A model generated the notes under the pieces. It did no database searches. It was not told where the DNA came from and saw only the letters and a list, made by a program, of their open reading frames with translations. Below, piece by piece: positions 1 to 13,360 of a stretch of DNA of 64,000 bases. Position 1 is the first letter of the stretch. Each line of letters begins with the position of its first letter. The DNA comes from Parelaphostrongylus tenuis. Lineage: Eukaryota; Nematoda; Chromadorea; Rhabditida; Metastrongylidae. A program made the translations under genes and the position numbers. The stretch is from assembly GCA_019055375.1 (NCBI GenBank), contig JAHQIW010007140.1:62001-126000 (forward strand), in the 5' to 3' direction.

Positions 1-766
1 ACGAATCAAAACTGACATGCAAATCCCTAACACTGAAAGAAGTAGATTTAGTTAACTCAGCAGATATGGAACTTTTCTAGTAAAGACTATTTCGAAATTC
101 TAGCTTCATCTTTTTCTAGTTGACAAATTATAAAAGCTTCCATTCTAATTGTCATGTCGGATTCGATTATTCGGTAAAAGCATGGTAAAAAAAAATAAAT
201 AAAAATCACACGCTCTTGAGAATTTGTGCACTCAACGTAAAACATCCGATAAAATGTCCTGACAAAGGAAGGATGAAAAAGGCCATGACTCCAAATTGCC
301 GATTCCAGTACTTTGAATATTACATTGAGTACTTATAGAATCGGCTCTGAACTGATATTATCGTTACTAAGACCAGCAGGCTTATTTGCTTAGTCACTTG
401 AACATTTGGATGACCAGTCCACACCACTAGAGCGGGCCTCTCATCATAATTTGCATCCGTTGCTCCCTCGGGCATTCGTCGTCGTTCATGGTGCTAGTGT
501 GCTCTGAACATGGTATCACTCAATGAACTTAGCTGACCACACAGAGTAGTCGATATGAAGGAAATTTCCAAGTTTATTGAGTTTAAGGCTACTACCCAAC
601 TTTATTCATATGCATGAATGCAGAAAGCTCAGAGTATGATCATTTCTAAAAGCTTTATAGGTTAACATGCTGTTGTATCCTTTGTCCTAGAAACGCACAA
701 AACACTCCGACAATAGAACGACTAGAACTGAAGGATTCAAGCGAATTTATTACAATCTGATGTTCT
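1..766. other. No gene seen
   Basis: AT-rich sequence without a supported ORF, repeat or RNA. Confidence 0.6.
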
Positions 767-1046
767 GACAAAATGTTTTGAGCTTTTCTTGAGCTCTAAT
801 GTGGCACTTATACAATACTAGACAGCTGTTGTTTCGCCATTGCAGGCTCACCAGTAGCACAGTGCTTTTCGGCGTCGATTCCTCTATACTAGAGATACGT
901 AGAGGTGTATGTCTGTCTGTAAGGGATCAGCTGAACCGAAGGACACCGCGTTATTGTTAAATCTGCAAGGAAGAAACAGAGACTGTCTATTTTTATATAA
1001 GTCCCGTACCAGACCTCATAAAAGGCTCAAAAGATGTTATCATGTT
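767..1046. repeat. Foldback element, family C
   Basis: The left arm (GAGCTCTAATGTGGCACTTATACAATACTAGACAGCTG...AGGCTCACCAGTAGCA) is inverted at the right end (AGCTGAACCGAAGG...AAGTCCCGTACCAGACCTCATAAAAGGCTCAAAA). The same family recurs at 25.9 kb and 31.4 kb. Confidence 0.7.
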
Positions 1047-2623
1047 ATCACATTATCAGATTCTTACTGCACTTGAGCGAGTTCTAAACCAGCAGGCGAG
1101 ATTAAAGGTAGAATTCATTTTAGTTTTTTCTATAATAATTATTTTGAATCTTAAGCTACGAAAAATTGCTCACGAATGTCATGACATTCGTAGCGGTCAC
1201 ATATCAATAAAAAAGAATAGTGAGCAACACTCAGTTGTACTCCAGCACAATTATAACTTACAGGCACACTTGAGAAAGATGAGATTCAGTATGCAAATCG
1301 CTTATTGATGATTGTTCAGGTGGAAAACACCTACTATTCGCAGGACTCTGTCATTTATAATTGGTGATTTATTACACAGTTGGTTCGAATGGGGACTGAG
1401 CACCAGGCTTGAGAAAAAAAAGCGCAGGAAAATTTTGGAGTACTTCAAAGAGGGCTTCGTTAGAAAGGAAAAACCCCACACATCTTCTTCCTACCTTACT
1501 TCTCTCTTATCGAAATTCAACTTAAGCTCTTGTGTTGCATGTTAAAAAAGAACTTTTTTCCATGAAAGATCTCAAAGAAGTTAGAGACTAAAAACTGAGC
1601 ATTCAGAAAGACTGTGTAAACCTGTGTAAAGAGATATAGGAACAATACTGATGAAAACTATGTAGATCCAACAAAAGGACTTCGAATCTCTTAGCCACAA
1701 AATCAAACTGGACTATCAGCATGAAGCAAGCTATAAGCTATCAGGTTACTATCCATGTATATATTCTGAATATGTAAATGGATTTTCACAGTAAACTCTC
1801 CGCGTCTATCTGGCCAAAAACCAGCGATTCAGTCGTTGAGGAGCGCGCGAAGGCTGCTCTTTGATGCTTCAGCGATTAAATCTGTTGTCTAGTTCAAAAC
1901 AAACTGCCCGTAGATGAATTCACACCATAGAGCAAGAATCAAAGCGTTTCCTATAATAGCGGAGAGGCTCAAAGGAAGATTGAGATATCTTGCTGTGTCG
2001 ACTAAACGATAGCTCTCGTGCTCAGCCCTTGTTGGGAATGATTAAGGAAATAAAGCTTGAATTTAAGTTTATTAATACATGCTCTAATCAGTCCACGATT
2101 GAGAGATTCAGACATAACTGAATGTATGCTTTAGAAGCTCATTACTACCCAACAGCTGAGCAATGAATGTGGTGATAATTATGGCGCCATCCAGAGAGCC
2201 TGCAAAATTTTACTCACGACAACTACTTCGTGACACACAACACATCGTCTCTTTGATTATCGGGCTATATCACGCTCCTTGTGTGCACCCTTGTGTGATA
2301 TTATAAGATTTGGAATCAAACGAGAACAAAATCTATAACAGATCTTTTAGTGACGTCATAAGAACAAAGTTACCGTGAAGATACTGAAAAAGCTGGCATC
2401 ATCTTCAGAATACCCAGAATACTCTGGTCATAAATAACAGTTCCTTCATTGAGTTGTTCTTAGATAGATAGCTGTATTGGTTTATTATGACATTTTTAAA
2501 CCACTCAGTTCTCTCTTTTGGTTCCTTATGATATTTTAAACCACATTCAACGTTGTTAACAATTTCGAGAGCACAATTGACGGAGGAATGTTATTGCATA
2601 TATACTATTTCACTGGATTCTGT
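1047..2623. other. No supported gene
   Basis: Two short + frames (1042-1308, 1312-1545) begin in or after the family C hairpin arm and show no signal, domain or splice pattern. Confidence 0.5.
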
Positions 2624-2809
2624 CTAGCCGCCGATCAGACGTACACCAATCTCAGGGGTCGCTTCTGTCACAAGATACACCACGATTCTGGAAGAAACGC
2701 ATTTGCAAGGTTGCAGAATTTTCCGACGGCTTACAGGAACGGCAAAGATTTGTATTGAGCAAAGAAAGAACCCTAGTACGGCTAGAGCGGACCTTAGGAA
2801 AAACTGCAT
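2624..2809 (-). CDS. Candidate small secreted protein or first exon
   Basis: An ATG ORF of 61 codons starts with a convincing signal peptide (MQFFLRSALAVLGFFLCSIQIFA, about 23 residues), followed by VPVSRRK. A good GTAAGC donor falls after Ala-Val-Pro at 2734 and a CTTCCAG acceptor lies 47 nt later, but the spliced frame stops after 11 codons. So it is either an unspliced 61-aa peptide with an SRRK dibasic site, or the first exon of a longer gene to the left. Product not recognised. Confidence 0.35.
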   Translation of the reverse strand: MQFFLRSALAVLGFFLCSIQIFAVPVSRRKILQPCKCVSSRIVVYLVTEATPEIGVRLIGG

Positions 2810-5800
2810 TTCACTAGCACTCGCATATTATTCAGTGCAGAAAACTATAGATCATTAAGCTGCAGCCAAACAAATGAACAAGCCCTCCCCCAACTTGATA
2901 GATGGCGGCAACAAGACAACAAAACGAGTAGAAGATGGGTGGTGTATGCAAAACAAATAGAAGAGGAACGTTCGAGGGTCCAAGTCAGTAACATGACAAC
3001 GATTCGATCACACTACTAGGGCGTATAGTGTAATAGTAGAAGCAGTTAACAGGAACCTCTTAACAAAAACATAAACTTTATCTTATAAGATAAATAGCAT
3101 TTTTTGCAGCTACAGAGCGCAAAAGAGACCGAGAGCTAATCATCTCGCACAAAAAAACCTTTGTTGCATGATACGTCTTGCAAAAGAAAAAAAAAATGAG
3201 CTTCGGGGGCGTGAAATAACGTCATCAAACAAGAAACTGAAAAGAGAGCGAGGAGTTACGAAGAGCTCAAGCCAGTTTTTCAGAAATGCGGGAAGAGAAT
3301 GAGAGCTGTGGAATTGGAATGTATGGCAAGCCGCGCTTGTGGGAATAGCGGCGCCTTCCTGGAGGATTATTCACGATGGATGATATGTTGTGTTGCGACT
3401 AGTGGAAGTATACTAATCCGTATTCAGAAGTGAGAATATGCCATTTGGTAAACATGCAGCTCTTAATTTATGTATTTAACGTCACGTTTCCCCTACACTT
3501 ATTTAGTAATTTTCTGAGATTCTTGTATGGCTCGTCTACCCTCGTCGAGTAGGTCCTGACGCCTTTTTCCAAGATGCGTGGTTCTGGATACAATTTGGAG
3601 ATGTTTTCCTGCTAACTTTTTTGAATTACTGATCTTTAATCGTGCATGATTTATTTCTGGAAATCTGAGATAGCCTTACTAGGGTGTTCTCAGGTTGTCA
3701 GCTCAAGCGCACTTGTGCATCGAACTGAAGTTTGCTGAGTTGTTTTGCAACTCAGATTTCTCCGGGGATAACAGTGAAGTGCATGCTGAAGTCCACTGAT
3801 CGCTGGCGGACGTCGTTGTAAATTAGAATTCATATACTTATTAGACGCAGCGAATCTGCAGTACGTTCTTTCTATTTTTGAAGCGACGTTTACCACTGAA
3901 GAAAATTTTCAAAAAATGAAATCACTTGAGAGCTGGTCGCCGTGTAAAACGCCTCACTATCATAAACATAATCGAGTTTACGAGCAGCGCGTTGAAATAG
4001 AAGAGTTAATCGTCAAAAACGAGAATTATGATAATTATGCCGATGAGAGCATGATATGAAACGAGGCTAGTTTTGTGGGCTTGATCGATACTGGGTTTGC
4101 CTCAACACTCTGCCTCCTCTCCTCTGTTCACGAAATCAATGCGATGTAGCTATGGAAGGCTCCAAAGGTCTAAGAAAAGGAAGTCTATGAAAAAGAACTG
4201 TGACATCGACACCCAACGCAGCACCGAAAATCTATGGTTGCAAATTTAATACCTGTGCAGATTTGAGCAACGGTTTATAAAGGAAGCTTTAGTTAAAACA
4301 TGTAATTTTGGAAGGCGACACTCTGTTTCATGAAATATTTGCGAATATGAAGTTATAGTCACAATTTCCTGAAGAAATCTTCTTAGAAGCTTAGCAGATG
4401 TACTTGCAAATCACTAATATCAGTCGCATCAATTGTCCACTAAATGACGGTAGAGTAATTGAATGGCGCGCGAAGAACAAGTGAGATTCGAATCGCCATT
4501 GGCTTATCAGCAAGATACTTGATACAGTTGGGTTTGGATTCTTACTTATCCCTTGAAATCCTGCTCTACAACATCATTCTCACTCCTATCTTTCTCACTT
4601 ACGGAGCTAACTAATAGGTTCATCTTTTTCACCCCTGTATATGAATATATGAAGCTCAGAAGCCCAACTCTCTTTAAACCTCGGCATGAGTAAAGAAATG
4701 CAGAATTGTTGCGAAATGTCCTCTTTTTGATTAGACCTTGCACGAGGTTGGTACTTCTCCTTTCTTGAAATCTGATTTCGGCAACCCCGCTTTCGTCAGA
4801 GCCTTATTTGTACTTATATGGGAGAGCTCACCACACTTATTTGCGCAGTCTGAAAAAAACCTTCTTTCAAATGGAATTTCAAGCAGAAAAAAAAACTATT
4901 TTCCAAGTGTCACATAAGACTGGTGACATGTCCCATATAAGTATGATAAAGGCTCTAAGGAAGGCGGTGTCGCCGAAACGTTCAGTCAACAAATTTTCGG
5001 AAATGAGAACCACCAACCTTCTGTAAGTTTTGATTGAGGATTAAGGACGGTAGCAATTTAGATTTTCACTCTAGTCACTAGAAGAACAGGAAAACAGTTT
5101 CACAATGGCCATCGCCGATCACGAGTTCAAGAGAGGATTAAAAATTCGGCATTTACTTTGTTTTCTTATGCACTCCTATTATAAGAAGTGATATAGTCAG
5201 TGGAAGGAAGATGGAGTTAGTGTCGATCGCCAACTTTTGTTCATATGATTTCTTTTTCTCTTCCCTTATAACGTCCTCGAGAATGGTAGTGCATGAATCT
5301 GGCCAAGATGTCCGCATACTGCAGCCTCACCTACATGGCGATATTGTCTGTATAACTGGAATTTTTTATTGGATAGAGACGTCACTTGCTGTACTGAGCC
5401 TTCACAACAGCTCCCAGCTGAGTCACACATCTCCTCTAAAGAATACAATCGACGAAAGTGGAGCAAAGAAACATTTATATCCTTAGGTCCTGCGAAACAA
5501 GATATGATCATCTATAAAGACAGTTTTATATCAGTATGATCCGCAGTGCACAGTCCCTTTCACAACCTCATTTAGTCATGTGATTTCATTTTTTCTGATA
5601 GATCTGAGGTATGTGTCCACGACGTTTGTTCTCACGATCTAAATCCTCGCACACTTGAGTCGAATACAGTAGGGTAAAACACATCTCGAAAACGGTAGAT
5701 AATGTTTTATCAAAAAATGGCAGTAGGCTTTGCGAATGCTAGGGTCAGTGCCTATTTGAACTGAGTGCTGTGCGGCACTGTATAGCGAGATACCATGCCG

Positions 5801-6592
5801 AGCTGTGAGGATTTCAGCTCGATAGATTGGTGGCCCGAGGTCGGCGCGTCCTCAAACGACAAGGTTGAATAGAGGGCGCATGCATCTTAGATGCTAACGA
5901 GCCCTAAGAAAATGGCTATGATATTTCCTGTGTCGTGATATTTCAGGTCATTCATATGCGTTGCATAATGTTACCCATAAAAACGCAGATGAGTTCCCGT
6001 GCACAAGCTCTGTGTCCGTTGTCGATTTGACTGAAAACCTTTAGTAAAGTAACTTGGAAGCACATCAGTGCGATTCAGGCTGTCATCAACAATTAGGCTC
6101 TGTTCTCAGGGGGATCCGAAAGTAGAGCATGCTCGCTCTTCTTTTTACTGCTACCTTTTCGCCATAAACAGGATAAAATAATTACTCGATACAAAAGTGT
6201 GATATTGTCCACGTCTTTTGAGCATATTATGCTCATGATGATTATGATGGTCGATATTAACGAATAGAGGCTTTTTTGCTGGCTGTTAGTATTAAGTCGT
6301 TGAAATATAACCCCTTTTATGAACTCGGCCCTCATTTTCAACTTTTCTTAAGCGATTATTGCTGTGTAGATATTCGACTCGAGAGATGAATAGATTTGCT
6401 CAATAAATCCACCAGCGTCTGAGAATTTCCACAATCATTATGGGAAAATCAGTTTATGAAGCATGAGGCTATAATATAAGCAGCTTAGCCGCGCAATTAT
6501 GCCGTCATTTTGATAAAGAGGATGAAATGAGCTAGTCGCTGGGCATACTATATTTCCGATATCATCAACGAACGCCTTGCTAGCCATTCCAT
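2810..6592. other. Intergenic, no supported gene
   Basis: A family D-like motif (GAAGGCGGTGTCGCCGAAACGTTC, about 4961-4984) is present. Overlapping frames at 5211-5511 on both strands are unsupported; the - strand version has a Cys-rich EMCDSAGSCCEGS segment after an acceptor-like site. Confidence 0.5.
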
Positions 6593-6594
6593 TA

Positions 6595-7142
6595 GGTTGA
6601 AGAAAAAGTTCATTACCACCTGCTGACAGTTCAAATTTTACACATAAATCAAATTGAAAACATTAAAAATCATTCTTCAAAGTAAAGACCATCATCACCC
6701 ACAATCTGCAAGCTTTCGGATCTGCTCGAAATATCATTCCTTGGACTTTGAATCAAGAAACTCCTTGACATGCCTCTTCAGCTCGATGAGATGCCTCGAA
6801 TCAGCGTCCACACATGAGAAGTTCTATTTAGCGGAAAAGACTGTAATTGGACGGCGCAGCACCTGCACTGTAGGCTGGGTGCTGCCGGACCTCGACTCCC
6901 TCAGTATCCACTTTCCTTTGTCTTCTTTACTGTGTGAGGTTTGGCATTGTTTTTCTGAAACAGCGCGCGCTTTCGGCGAATCAATGTCGAGTATTTTTCC
7001 TTCAGCGCATTATGGACTCGGGATATTCCTGACACAGAATATTCGCGAGATATTCCCATAAATTTACAATAAACGATACTGCGTGAAACAAACATAAGAC
7101 TTGATATATATTTCGCGTGTGTTGAGGAACTTTTTCTCAAGC
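6595..7142 (-). mobile_element. mariner remnant, 548 bp
   Basis: Inverted ends GGTTGAAGAAAAAGTTC / GCTTGAGAAAAAGTTC are flanked by TA at 6593-6594 and 7143-7144. On the - strand, the fragment around ALFQKNNAKPHTVKKT matches the mariner block carrying the second catalytic Asp (here Asn). It is heavily deleted and cannot move itself. Confidence 0.75.
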
Positions 7143-7144
7143 TA

Positions 7145-8675
7145 ATATAACAATGGGGTGTTAATCCTATCGCTCAGCCAGAATTTATTCAATTCGTCTC
7201 ACATTCTGAATGTCGAAATCTAGGCACTCAGCACATTCACGCTATCTTATAAAGTACTCTCCTTTCAAAAGGGGTCTATTTCCTTGATTTACATAAGAAG
7301 ACAAAAAGTAGTGCCGTTTTCGCCTCATGCAAATATGTAAGGTTACCGCATGAGACGAAACTTAGGTCCATATCGATTCAAAAGCTAGTTTTTCTACAAT
7401 TAACCATAAGTGCGATTTTTCTGTAAGCCAAGCACGAGGTTGCTACGTTACAACTTATTCAATCAGCTGATGCGTAGAACATAGACACATAACATTGTGA
7501 TGTAGAAGTCACCCTCTTAGCACAGAACATTAGGCCTCAGCGCGTAAGGTTTTGGAAGCGTTCTGTACAAACTTTTCCCCAAGCATTGACCGCAGAGCGG
7601 AATGCCTCGTAATAACACGCGATATAATGCAGTAAATAAGAGTTATTGTGATCCGCGTGGTGCATAACGAGTCCATGTGATTTTTGCCCCGCGGTCTGCA
7701 CTTGTAAAACTCAATGGAAGGCTCACAAAAGCGGTATGTTTTGAGTTATTTTACGCATGATGCGATCAAAGAATAAGTTTTAATTCTCCTTCGTTAGAGC
7801 AATGGATGTTTGGCTGATTTGCTTATGGACAACGTGATTTTTTCAGATTCTGAAGAAGGCGAAACTGCCGCAACGTCAGCTGATCCGACAAATTGTACTT
7901 CGAAAACCTTTTGTTAGTTTACAAAAAAAAAGTATGTGGAATATTGAAGAATGCCGAAGTTGACAGAGAGTTGGTCTTGAGATTTACTAATGATAACTTT
8001 TCAATAGTTTGAGGGCTAAAAGGAATGTGACCATAACCACAGACAAGGGACTTTGTTCTATCGTTCTATGTGCATTCATGAGATGCTTGATGTTAATTGC
8101 TGTATACTACTATGGGCCTTCGTTTTTCTATGTTGTCGATCATCATAGGATAGAAAGCCCTCCGCATTGCGACAATGACTCGAAGCGGCCTACCGATCTA
8201 TCAACTCATTGTTGCTATCCTCTTACATTTCGTCGACTGCGCGGAGATGGAGGGAATGTTGAGCCATAGGCGCGGGATCGAGCCATCGACCTCATGTGTG
8301 TGGTAGAGCAGCTATAACAACTGCGCCGCACTCACTCACCTGCTCGCTCATACAATATATTAATCATTATTCGGTAAAGAAATTGAAGTGAAGGAACAGT
8401 CAAAAGCCAGTCAAATTATCGGTCAGTGAACTCGTTCAAAAATTTCTTTTACAAACTATTAATTTGCTAGGGAATTATTGTCTTATTTGCAAATTTATTT
8501 TTCCTGCATTTGTATGTCAACGCAATGCATTTTTTTTCGAATGCATCTACTGTTTTTCATTTGTGCTTCCATCCGCTACTGAATTTATGATTTATCAAAT
8601 TTCATTTTTTTACACTTCCGCATGGTACAGTGGAAAAAAAATAAAATCGACTTCTTTTTTTTGACTGCTTTTAGG
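7145..8675. other. Intergenic, no supported gene
   Basis: Contains a family D-like arm near 7850-7915 (GAAGAAGGCGAAACTGCCGCAACGTCAGC) and a tRNA-like fragment near 8250-8340. Nothing else found. Confidence 0.5.
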
Positions 8676-8785
8676 AGAAATGTGCATAACTTTCGCGTCA
8701 GCCCGGACTCGAATCCGCACCTCACTCTATCCAGTTACTCGTGCTTCAACCTGTTGCACTACCGACGCCTGTTTTGCCACCAGTT
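8676..8785 (-). repeat. Family B tRNA-like element
   Basis: The + strand shows ATGTGCATAACTTTCGCGTC, then CCGGACTCGAATCCGCAC (inverse B box) and CACTACCGACGCC (inverse A box). Confidence 0.65.
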
Positions 8786-9002
8786 TACCTGTCGGCAACC
8801 AACACCATTGGATATATAATATAAAATGTATTTTGAAAAAAAATCAGATAGCATATTGTAAGCCTTTTAGAGGTATGCTTTGGCACTTCGAGTGTTAGAC
8901 ATACGTTTCGGCTTTCATGTCAAGTCTATAGCGAAGCCTTTCTATCCAATGTTTTTTCAGACTTCGCTTATAATTTAATGTAATGTGCTAGCAGAAATAA
9001 TA

Positions 9003-9972
9003 AGTTGAGGAGAAAGTTCCCGGAATTTGCCCATAGCTTTAACATGTTCGCATGTTTTATATGCGATTTTTACATGGTTTGAAAGCTCGTTTTCTTGCGC
9101 ATCGATTGATATATAACTCTTCTATACTGCCGCAAGATGGAACTGAACCGCGAACAGAAACGACTGTTGATGCTTCACGAGTACAAAGTGGGCACAAGTG
9201 CCGCTGACACTGTTCGTCGAATCAATGAGGCATGGGGCGAAGGAACTGTTGGAAAGACAGCTGTCTACAATCACTTCAAGGAGTTCAAGACAGGAAATGA
9301 GGGTCTGTCTGACAAGCCACGATCGGGACGTCCACGAGAAGTCGACCGCCAAGCAGTTCTTGACCGAATCGAAGAGTTCCCCTCGCTGTGTTCACGAATG
9401 TTGGGCGATGAGTTTTATTGTGATCAGATGACAATTTTGACGATTCTCCACAAAGCAGGACTTCGATCGCTGAAATTAAAGTGGGTCCCAAATGATTTGA
9501 CTATGGACCAGCAAACGACCCGATTTGAGATTTTTCTTGAACTGTCTGAGCGCTACCGTCGAGGCAACTTGGATCTGCAGCACATTGTGACATGCGACGA
9601 GAAATGGGTGTCATTCGAGAATCCGCATCGACACAACGAATGGCGTCTGCCTGGTCAAACACCATCTTCCACTCCAGTCAAGGACTTTCGACCTGGCACC
9701 GAGTGATTACCACCTCTTTCGGTCAATGGAACACTTTCTGCGAGACCAGAAGTTCAATAACACGGGCGAGGTCGAGGAAACTCTTCAAAATTTCTTCAAC
9801 TCCAAGGAGAGTGTTTTCTACCGCCGCGAGATCTTCATGTTGCCAGATCTATGACTGAACGTTATCGACTCAGAAGGAAACTACTTTGACTATTAGATTG
9901 TCTTTTGATCGAACTTGATTGATGCATAAATAAAGTTTTTATAAGCAAATTCAGGAAACTTTCTCCTCAACC
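9003..9972 (+). mobile_element. mariner element, internally deleted
   Basis: The ends match over about 27 bases ((A/G)GTTGAGGAGAAAGTT...AATTTGC) in inverted orientation and are flanked by TA at 9001-9002 and 9973-9974. At 970 bp it is shorter than a full mariner (about 1.3 kb). It sits inside a foldback element whose arms lie at about 8850-8990 and 9985-10280. It resembles the bandit-type mariners described from hookworm; the exact group needs comparison. Confidence 0.9.
9137..9706 (+). pseudogene. mariner transposase, broken
   Basis: The 189-codon ORF has the N-terminal paired helix-turn-helix region (GRPREVD linker) and the block with the first catalytic Asp (TCDEKW). It then loses frame at about 9690. 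Frame-shifted 3' sequence resumes with the third-Asp block (DLAPSDYHLF) and runs to a stop at about 9855. The middle, including the second catalytic Asp (DNARPH block), is missing, so no active transposase is expected. Confidence 0.85.
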
Positions 9973-10289
9973 TATTGAAATATGCTAAAAGATTGAACTT
10001 CAACCGAGGCTAGCAAAAAACCAGTCGAATAGAAAGGTATTGCTATATTTGTTCTGTCATCCGTCGAGCAATCCACTGTCACTGCAATGTCTAATGATCT
10101 TTTCACCTGCCATGCAGTGCAAGATGTTCGGCTCCGATACCCTTTTATGTAGGGACTCGTTTACACGGGAAAGGATATGCTACTGTTGAGACTTGACATG
10201 ATAGCCGAGACGTACGTCTAACACTCAAAATGCTATACCAGACCTCTCAAAAGCTTTAAATAAGCTATTAGATTTTATTGAAATTTGAG

Positions 10290-13061
10290 CGACGTTTCAA
10301 AAAAAAAACAGCCAAATAGAAATGTGTTTCAAAGAGCTAAAAATGGAGCTGTCATAGATTGTATTTTGACAAGCTTTATTGGTTGGATTTCCAGATGTCA
10401 AAACAGCAATTCCGATCATTCTACTTCTATGATTTCAAACTGGAACGTATGCAGCAACCACACGGGGTGTTTTCGAGCCGATAGAGCAACACAAAATTCA
10501 AAGATTTTAACGTCTCACATTCGACCTTGAAGAAAATTTCTAGAAATAACGATGATTTATTGAAAACTTTTTGTGGAAGCACACGCACTAGTGACTGTTT
10601 AAGATCTCCTAGATGAACTCGGTGTAGGTATTCGAACTCTTCCGGAAAATCCAATGAAAATGGAAGATAGAAAAAGCTGTACAAACTGGAGCCGCACTAA
10701 TTGAATAGAATTCAAAGAGACTGCCATTTTGAGGTAGTTTGTGGTTTCACTGCGCAGAATGATTAATTTCCTGACAGTGTTGTCTCGATACAAAGAGTGA
10801 ATCTCTACAACAACCGGTGACAGTCGATGTACTGGTCGGAAAGCCACAATACTCTGCAGTACTTTCTATCTCATACTACACCAAAAAACTCGTGGTGCCC
10901 GTCTGGAGATTTACTGCTAATTTTATTTATCGCGGCCTTTCAAAATCAGCTGAAGCTATAACAATGAAGTACTCTAGGCAGTTTCATCACGAACTTAAAT
11001 GGCTATTCTCCAATAGTGAGCAGAAAGGGACCGATCCTCACTAATACGCAACCACACGACGCATTACGGACACTGCAGGAGTTGGACGAGGTAAGCAACA
11101 AAACTGTGCCTCATCAACCATAATCGGTGAACCTCTTACCTACCAACCTATCGATCAGCACTCATTCAATCAAGTCGGCAGATTTTCGTTGGAGAAGTGT
11201 TCCAGAAAATAAGGCCTCTAACAAACACCTCACCGATTACGAAAGTTAAGAATAGAGTGTTATGAAAACGCCGTATTCGAATCTGCTTAACTTTGAATGG
11301 ATGTATAAAGTAGAACAATTTTCATTCCAATTAGTAAAGTTTTTCCAACTCCACACATGCCACTTGCCCTTTCGGAATGAGTGTACATTTTTGGGTACAA
11401 GTTGTCTGCTCATTTGCGATGCTGCACATACTTTTGTATGTGCAAACTATTCAGTGGTGCCTTTCGTCGGACAGAGATTTTCAATGAATTTTTTGTACGC
11501 AAAATGTTGGATGACGTTTCGACAGTTTCATTTTCTTCAGAGCCCATTAACTGTTTATGTGGGATAGGTTACCGATGTTTGCTACCACGAATAAACCAAG
11601 TGACACTAGTAAGACACTACGAATAAATTAACGTTACGCAAGTTTTGAATGAAGGACGATCCACTAAATTTAACTGATGTAGAGTGATGAGCGAAACTTT
11701 TGAGTCAGCTGGGACTCGAACCAACATTTCACCCTATGTGGGACTTAGTGTTCGCTGCACTACCGGCGCCTGTTTTGACAGCAGATAGGGTGAAATGTGG
11801 GTTCGAGTTCCACCTATCGCAAAGTTTTGAACATCACTCTGTATCAGTGGATACATTTACAACATTTTATCATGCTAGAAATGGCTGAATAAAAAGGAAA
11901 TCTGCTTGATTCGTTATAGTTGTTACTATTCTTGCCAATACTCAATGAGAATGATTTCTTAAAATCACTAGGTAGCGTGTCGGACGCAGATTTTACTGGT
12001 AATCATTCATGGAAAGACCTCAGTGCACCCTAACATTGAAGGTAATCTCGTGGTAAAGAAGTACTGCTTTTGAGTAAAACCCACGCTCTAGAGAGTGAAG
12101 TCAGCTCAGGAAAGCAGAGGTGCCCTGATTCGTATCGCACTACTACTCATGGATGTTGCATGAGATGAGAGATCACCAAAACTGTTCTGAAATCTCTTGG
12201 ATAAGAGCGATCTGTGCTGGGAAAGGTGGAAGCCAAATGAGGCCAATGAAACCTACACAGTTTTTGTAATCAAGAAAAGCATGAACTACCAGAAAGCTGT
12301 GTTTTTAGTTAGCAGAAGCTTTTATTCCATTGCTTCTGATATTAGTCTGCATAGCTTTGAAAGAGCATTGCGTGATGTCGAAAATCTCGATTGAAAACGA
12401 TTATGCCGGTATGAAAATAAACGAAAATGACGGAGTAGTATTCGATAATAGATGTTAAGTCAATGCTACATTTGGTGTTGTTTTATGTTCGAAATGGAAA
12501 AAATAAAAACCTGTAAAAGTAATCCATTAACGAAAAGCGCGTGTGTTTGTCCATTCTATTTTGCAACAGTTAAACTGCTCCTCATGGAATTTTAGAGCAA
12601 TAGATAAACATCGTAATTTGCTTCGTTCAAGATAAACAACTTTATCGAATGTTCTTTTACACACTTTGATCAGGCTCTAATGACACGACCGATGGGACGC
12701 CAACAGAAGAATAGCCAATGTTCCAAATGGGTTTAAAATGCACCAAAAAACACCACTATTGGTTTCCGAGCAACCGTATAATGATTTTAGAGAACAAGTT
12801 TTTATCGCTCACACCTGGAATTTGTTCACTGTACAAAAACTGTGGCAAAATGAAAAAAGTTGATTTGATCTTGAAAAGCCATTTTCAGTCAAAGCCAAGT
12901 CCAAATATGCGCTCAGTTAACTTTGCAACTCTCAGTAGAGTCAACTGCATGGCGTGTCGCTGAATTGACTGAATTTGAGCGCTTCGTGCGACTTTCATTT
13001 TACTTATTCACGAAAACAAAATCCATAATTATTTCCTAAATACCAAATGTAGCATTGATCA
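10290..13061. other. Intergenic, only repeats seen
   Basis: Apart from the family B palindrome at 11683-11855, I see no supported gene or RNA. Confidence 0.5.
11683..11855. repeat. Family B palindrome (head-to-head tRNA-like pair)
   Basis: GTAGAGTGATGAGCGAAACTTTTG...GGACTCGAACC...TTTCACCCTAT is followed by its inverse ATAGGGTGAAATGTGGGTTCGAGTTCC...GCAAAGTTTTGAACATCACTCTG. The tRNA-like centre (CACTACCGGCGCC) is kept once. Confidence 0.75.
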
Positions 13062-13360
13062 GAGCGCATATGGCGCAATGGTTAGAGGTGGCCTGCGTCG
13101 CACACGAGGTCAATGGTTTGTTCTTGCGCTCATGACTCACCAAGCCATCCATCCCTCCTAAGCCGATAAATTGGTACCAGATTGGTCTCAGACTTATCTG
13201 GGAGGATAAGCAGCACTGACTCGGTACAGCGGAGGCCACCGCGAGTCATTGTAAAGGCCAGATATGCATTCACCTACTTCAAACGAAATTAGAAATTGAA
13301 GACGAATGCATGGCCCATCCCTCAGGGATTGATCAACGCCGAAAGGTTTGTGCTTTATCT
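13062..13360 (+). repeat. Family A tRNA-derived SINE
   Basis: Head TGGCGCAATGGTTAGAGG resembles a pol III A box, with GAGGTCAATGGTTTG at the B-box position. Body: TGGTACCAGATTGGTCTCAGACTT...GGAGGATAAGCAGCACTGACTCGG...CGCGAGTCATTGTAAAGGCCAGATATGCATTC. Tail: GAATGCATGGC...CCTCAGGGATTGATCAACGCCGA. Best-preserved copy with 13861-14153. Confidence 0.8.

Larger units (their letters stand above)
8850..10285. repeat. Foldback element interrupted by mariner
   Basis: The left arm (GCCTTTTAGAGGT...GTGTTAGACATACG...GCTTTCATGTCAAGTCT, about 8861-8930) is an inverted copy of the right arm (GACTTGACATGATAGCC...CGTACGTCTAACACTC...ACCTCTCAAAAGC, about 10190-10255). Inner segments also pair. The mariner at 9003-9972 lies in the middle. 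Confidence 0.65.
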
